The notes beneath the pieces were generated by a model, which saw nothing but the letters and a program-made list of their open reading frames with translations, did not search any database and was not told the DNA's origin. From an uncultured Ruminococcus sp. (lineage in GTDB: Bacteria; Bacillota; Clostridia; Oscillospirales; Ruminococcaceae), in the NCBI GenBank assembly GCA_947177935.1, contig CAMWWG010000052.1:1-6534 (forward strand): a DNA stretch of 6,534 bases. The letters run 5' to 3'. This document shows positions 1-3,700 of this stretch, piece after piece (position 1 is the first letter of the stretch; each line of letters opens with the position of its first letter). A program made the translations under genes and the position numbers.

Positions 1-2
1 TT

Positions 3-31
3 ATTATATCATACGGAGCGGAAAAAGTCAA
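3..31 (-). promoter_or_regulatory. Outward-facing sigma-A promoter with extended -10, for a divergent gene left of the window
   Basis: Read on the minus strand, a -35 box TTGACT (plus-strand 26-31) is followed by a 17-nt spacer and a perfect -10 box TATAAT (3-8). A TG dinucleotide one base before the -10 gives the extended form TGATATAAT. Box identity and spacing are close to ideal for the housekeeping sigma factor of Firmicutes. Transcription would leave the window on the left almost at once, so the gene it serves is not visible. This sets position 1-31 as the upstream boundary of the plus-strand transcription unit described below. Confidence 0.7.
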
Positions 32-302
32 GCAGCCATAACAGTCAGAATGTACTTGACCGCTTGCATCTTAATTTGATATCCAAAAGAGGAATCGTTT
101 GAAAATAAATGCCGGAAGCTCTTTTCGGTACAGCCTTTGACAAGTCTTGCACAAAGCAGTGCTAAACACAATAGAGAAATGCCGAGAATGGGCATCGGTG
201 ATTGAAATATAACTATTAGTATTTTGTTTTCCGTTATTTTATATAAAAATTAGATTTTATTGATCTAAAAAATATGCAAAATGTAGAAATTTCTAAAAAA
301 CA
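32..302. other. Divergent intergenic spacer, no supported gene
   Basis: This stretch lies between the leftward promoter at 3-31 and the rightward promoter at 303-331. The first half (about 32-200) is of ordinary composition; the second half (about 205-302) is very AT-rich, as expected upstream of a promoter. A 55-codon minus-strand frame runs from an ATG at 195 to a TGA at 28 and has a hydrophobic start (MPILGISLLCLALLCARLVK). It has no Shine-Dalgarno and its stop overlaps the leftward -35 box, so I do not call it a gene; it could be a decayed remnant of a membrane protein gene. A short inverted repeat, ATGCC/GGCAT (179-183/191-195), has no T-run after it. I see no RNA gene here. Confidence 0.5.
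250..295. repeat. Two short inverted repeats upstream of the main promoter (possible regulator sites)
   Basis: TTAGAT (250-255) and ATCTAA (263-268) form an inverted repeat with a 7-nt spacer. TAGAAATTTCTA (284-295) is a perfect 12-bp palindrome ending 7 nt before the -35 box at 303. Dyads at this distance could bind a dimeric transcription regulator or act as part of an A/T-rich UP element. In such AT-rich DNA short palindromes also arise by chance, so the regulatory reading is an inference. Confidence 0.3.
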
Positions 303-331
303 TTGACATATTCGAAAGCATATAGTATAAT
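303..331 (+). promoter_or_regulatory. Consensus sigma-A promoter of the riboswitch-M60 peptidase transcript
   Basis: A perfect -35 box TTGACA (303-308), a 17-nt spacer and a perfect -10 box TATAAT (326-331) make a textbook housekeeping promoter. The start of transcription is expected near 337-340, giving an untranslated leader of about 325 nt before the ATG at 664. Such a strong constitutive core fits control being exerted after initiation, by the riboswitch and terminator in the leader. The DNA just upstream is A/T-rich with two small dyads. Confidence 0.85.
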
Positions 332-404
332 ATCAATATAAGCAACATCGAAAGACATACCAGAGGGTGTGCATGTATTGGAAATATGTTGTAAATCAAT
401 TTAA

Positions 405-485
405 TATTTGGCAAACTTATTGAAAAGTAAGGACGCAAAGCTTCAGAGTCTAAACCGGAAATGGCATGGCCGTCAGCTGCAAATA
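405..485 (+). promoter_or_regulatory. Cyclic di-GMP-I (GEMM-I) riboswitch aptamer
   Basis: The sequence carries the signature of the class I c-di-GMP riboswitch (Rfam family GEMM/RF01051, from memory). In order: closing helix P1 TATTTG/CAAATA (405-410 with 480-485); the conserved GGCAAAC (410-416); a P2 hairpin CTTATT-GAAA-AGTAAG (416-431) with the family's GNRA tetraloop; the near-invariant GGACGCAAAGC (431-441); and a P3 arm with CTAAA (450-454) facing ATGG (466-469), resembling the tetraloop-receptor pair that docks the GAAA loop. The family senses the second messenger c-di-GMP, which in Clostridia governs motility, adhesion and secreted surface factors. It sits in the leader of the M60 peptidase gene, downstream of a strong promoter and upstream of an intrinsic terminator. 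P3 has some non-canonical pairs, so a covariance-model score would settle the exact boundaries. Confidence 0.87.
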
Positions 486-491
486 ATTGTT

Positions 492-532
492 TATCTAATT
501 ACTTTAATTACTTCGTGTAGTCATATTAGATA
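492..532 (+). promoter_or_regulatory. AT-rich hairpin between aptamer and terminator
   Basis: TATCTAAT (492-499) is perfectly complementary to ATTAGATA (525-532), giving an 8-bp stem that can be extended inside by ACT/AGT (501-503 with 519-521). No T-run follows, so it is not a terminator. It may be a spacer or pausing helix in the riboswitch expression platform, which is unusually long here (about 85 nt between aptamer and terminator stem). The copies of TGCAAAT at 478-484 and 537-543 and the complementary ATTTGCA at 609-615 could allow alternative long-range pairing, but that is speculative. Confidence 0.4.
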
Positions 533-570
533 GTAGTGCAAATTTTCTTAAACGATTATTTCTTGAAGTG

Positions 571-612
571 TGACTGCGTCTTTACAACAGAAGATGACGG
601 TCATTTTTATTT
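571..612 (+). terminator. Leader intrinsic terminator (riboswitch expression platform)
   Basis: TGACTGCGTCT (571-581) pairs with AGATG plus CGGTCA (592-603), an 11-bp stem with two G-T wobbles and one bulged A at 597, around a 10-nt loop. It is followed directly by TTTTTATTT (604-612). This is a Rho-independent terminator lying after the aptamer and about 50 nt before the start codon, the usual place for a transcriptional riboswitch. Its 5' arm (575-583) is also complementary to the aptamer core (429-437), so terminator and aptamer-disrupting pairing are mutually exclusive. By that logic ligand binding would favour termination, but direction is inferred, not shown. Confidence 0.75.
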
Positions 613-647
613 GCATCAGAACAGCTTCAAAGAATTGCCGAAATACA

Positions 648-654
648 GAAAGGA
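648..654 (+). promoter_or_regulatory. Shine-Dalgarno site fixing the start at 664
   Basis: GAAAGGA (648-654) lies 9 nt before the ATG at 664. An in-frame TGA at 655-657 blocks any start further upstream, and the signal peptide begins right at this ATG. The ATG at 654-656 is in another frame and overlaps the Shine-Dalgarno itself. Confidence 0.85.
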
Positions 655-663
655 TGAGTCATA

Positions 664-747
664 ATGAAAAAAGAATTAATCAAGAAAAAAGTTGCTTTCT
701 TGTTGGCTTTATGTATGGTATCTAATTTTTCAATTACAGTTGGCGCA
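664..747 (+). other. Sec signal peptide (residues 1-28)
   Basis: A lysine-rich n-region (MKKELIKKK) is followed by a hydrophobic core (VAFLLALCMVS) and a polar c-region ending VGA before KD, so signal peptidase I cleavage is likely after Ala28. The cysteine at 17 is not in a proper lipobox (LALC, with Leu at -1), so I do not read this as a lipoprotein. The mature protein starts with an acidic, Ser/Gly-rich linker to about residue 70. Confidence 0.85.
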
Positions 748-3700
748 AAAGATGCACTTTCTGGTTTTGGTGTATCCAGCGTTGAAACTTTGGAAGTTTC
801 GGGAGATTCGGAAGCTTCATCCAATGATGGTGATGATAATGGACCCGACATAACTGAAAATCCAAACTCGGCTACAGGTATGCTTGAAGTTTCCGTTGGA
901 ATGACATATTTCCTGGATAATGCTGAGTTTACTGTAACATTAACAGATGAAAACAAAAATGTTTATCCTAATAATGAAGATACAAACACAGTTTCATTCG
1001 GAGCTGGAAACAGTCTTGACAAAACAGTTAGTTTCAGGAATCTTACAACTGGCAACTACACGCTTACCATTGAGGGAAAAGGATTCAAGACGTTTAAACA
1101 GACTGTTGCGGTCGATGCAAAAGAAAAATGCGTGTTAAAAGTATATGCTGGTTTCATCAATAATAATGGCAATGTTGATTATGATGAAGATACTGTACAT
1201 CCCGGCGTTCTTATGATCGGTGACGTGGATGGCAACGATGAAGTAAACAGAGCAGACAGACTGGCACTAATCACGGCGCTGCATCAGCTGAAAGAGAACG
1301 CTGATGCAAATTTAGAAGATGGAAATTATTATGACCTGAACGGAGACGGTTCTATTGATATCAAAGACCTGATGTTCTTCTCAACTGGTTATCTGGAAGA
1401 TTCTGGCAAGGACACAAAATCTTCTGTAGAAAGGGATATTTCCCCCGACGCCGTAAAAGTTGAATTATCTGAAGGGGTAACAGTGGTATCGAAAGAAGGT
1501 GAGGCAGACTCTGTTGAGGGTATGCTTCGTGGTGAGGGACCTGTCTCTTTGGAGAAGAAAGGTGCCGTTACAGTAGATGATCCTATTCAGATGGATCTGA
1601 CTGTCACCAGCGATAAACCTATTGATTCCGTCGTGATTGGTGTATCACCGGAAACTCCTGTTGAAGGCGCAAGTATTGTGGTTGTCGATATGGATGATAA
1701 CAAAATAGAGATCCCGTTTGGCTCTTACCAAGTGGAAAATTCCAACAGCTCTGAAAGTACAGAAGATGCTGAGCCGGCAGAAGATTCTGATATGACCGGA
1801 GATGAAATTACCACTGCCGAAGAATTTTTTACGCCGGGTTCATGGGCTGCTATTGAGTTTATGTCTGAAACTAAGGCAACTGCCTCAACGACGGAGAGTG
1901 GTGGTATTAAGGTTGATTTGGGTTCGAAAATAGCTGTCAAGAAAGTTACGATAAAAATTACAGCACTGCAACAGCAGGAAGGCGAGACGAGTCTTGTTAA
2001 AATTGCAACAACACAGTTTGTCAATGACATGGCGAGCCGTATTCCGGAACCTGATCTGAGTATTCCCCAGATTCTGAAAGATGAAACCAAAGTGGGCAAT
2101 GCAGAATTTACGATCAGCTGGGAGCCGCAGACAAACGTAACAGGTTATTTTATAGAAGTAAAGAACGGCAATGACACAGTTGTTACAAGAACAACAACTG
2201 GCACGACAATACTGATCAAAGAAGATAAAAAAATCAAGAATTATGTGAATTACACCGTGCGTGTAAGATCTACCAACGGTTCCTGGGCAAGTGACTACGG
2301 TGACGCTGTGAAAGTAATGCCGTTAGCGACTTCCAAACCTGACAGACCTGATTATACCAGTGCGACAGGAAACTACAAGTCAGTTACTGTCAAATGGAAA
2401 GATATGGATGATACAGAATTCTATAATGTCTACTATCGGAAAAGAAACAGCGGGGAAGAATATACTAAAATTCCCAATATTAAAGGAACCAGCTATACCA
2501 TCACGGGCTTAGAAAATGTCGTAGAATATGAAATTTGTGTGTCCGGTGAAAACCGCATTGGTGAAGGTAGAATGTCAGATCCTTGTGCGGCAAAAACAAC
2601 TGACACATTGGCACTGCCGAATTATCAGATGTATGGTCTGCTTAACCGTGATGAGGAAACCGGAAAGATTTCCGGTAATCATATTGTCAATGCTGTTATG
2701 AACGGCAATCCGAATGGCGTCATGCTCGACAGTCCTCTTGACCAAGAGGAAAAAATCGACGAAGTAACCGGCGAAATAAGCTTAGTTCAGACAGTTGACG
2801 AAAATGGTAATAAAACGGCATGGGGAACTTTGGACAATGACGGCCGTTCTTGTTACAATGTTCCTAACAATACACGTGACAATTATGGTCTTGTCTATAC
2901 GTTTGACCAAGCATATAAAATGGATACGTTCCGTTTTGTATTAGGATACAACACGACTGGCATAGGCGTATCTTATTATGATAAAAACTCCGAAAAATGG
3001 GTAGGGGCTAGCTATTCATTCAAACAATTTGTCAATAATAATAAATATTATCGTGAGATAAGACTAAATACCCCCATAGAAACAGACCAGATTAAGTTTA
3101 CTTTCTCTGATTCAGGGGATGCGCAAGGTGTTGTTATCCGTGAAATTGCTTTCTATTATTATGACGAACTGCAGGAAAGCATTATGAATCTGTACGAAGA
3201 TGATCTGCATCTGACAGTGAAAAAAGACGTGACATTGGAAGATGTTGCGGAATTCCGTGAGAAACTGAAAACACCTGACAACGGTCAGCTCAATCCTAAT
3301 AAGGCTTCTTTGGAACGTGAACTGGATGCGATAGAACAAATTCTGAAACTAGGATCTGCAATCAGTGATGTGATCAGTGTTCACAAAGAGATTACAACCA
3401 ATGATGTAGGCCGTGGATTCTCTGGAATCAACGCTTGGCAACCGCTTGGCGTGGCTCTGGGCGAGGGAGAAGACATCACAGTTTATGTCGGTGTCACCGG
3501 CAAGAGCCGTGGGGCTAATGTCAGTGATAAATTAAAACTTGTGGTAACACAGTATCATTCCCAGAGCAACGGTGTTGTGTTGACGACAACGGAGGATATC
3601 AGTGGTAATGGTCTGAAAGTCGGCGCTAATACAATTAAAATAACCTCAACAAGTGTGAATACCAATGCGGAATTAGGCGGGGCTGTATATATTCAGTATA

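Noticed and set aside
137..165. Possible plus-strand promoter with TTGACA at 137-142
   Set aside because: The -10 position holds TGCTAA, a poor match, and the consensus promoter at 303-331 explains the transcript.
28..195. Small minus-strand gene of 55 codons
   Set aside because: No Shine-Dalgarno before the ATG, its stop overlaps the -35 box of the leftward promoter, and I recognise no family. Kept only as a low-interest observation.
356..371. Leader hairpin CATACC-AGAG-GGTGTG as a second aptamer
   Set aside because: Only a 6-bp stem with a G-T wobble and no riboswitch core motif; probably incidental leader structure.
712..720. Lipoprotein signal at the cysteine of residue 17
   Set aside because: The sequence before Cys is LAL, with Leu at -1, and a good signal peptidase I site (VGA before KD) follows.
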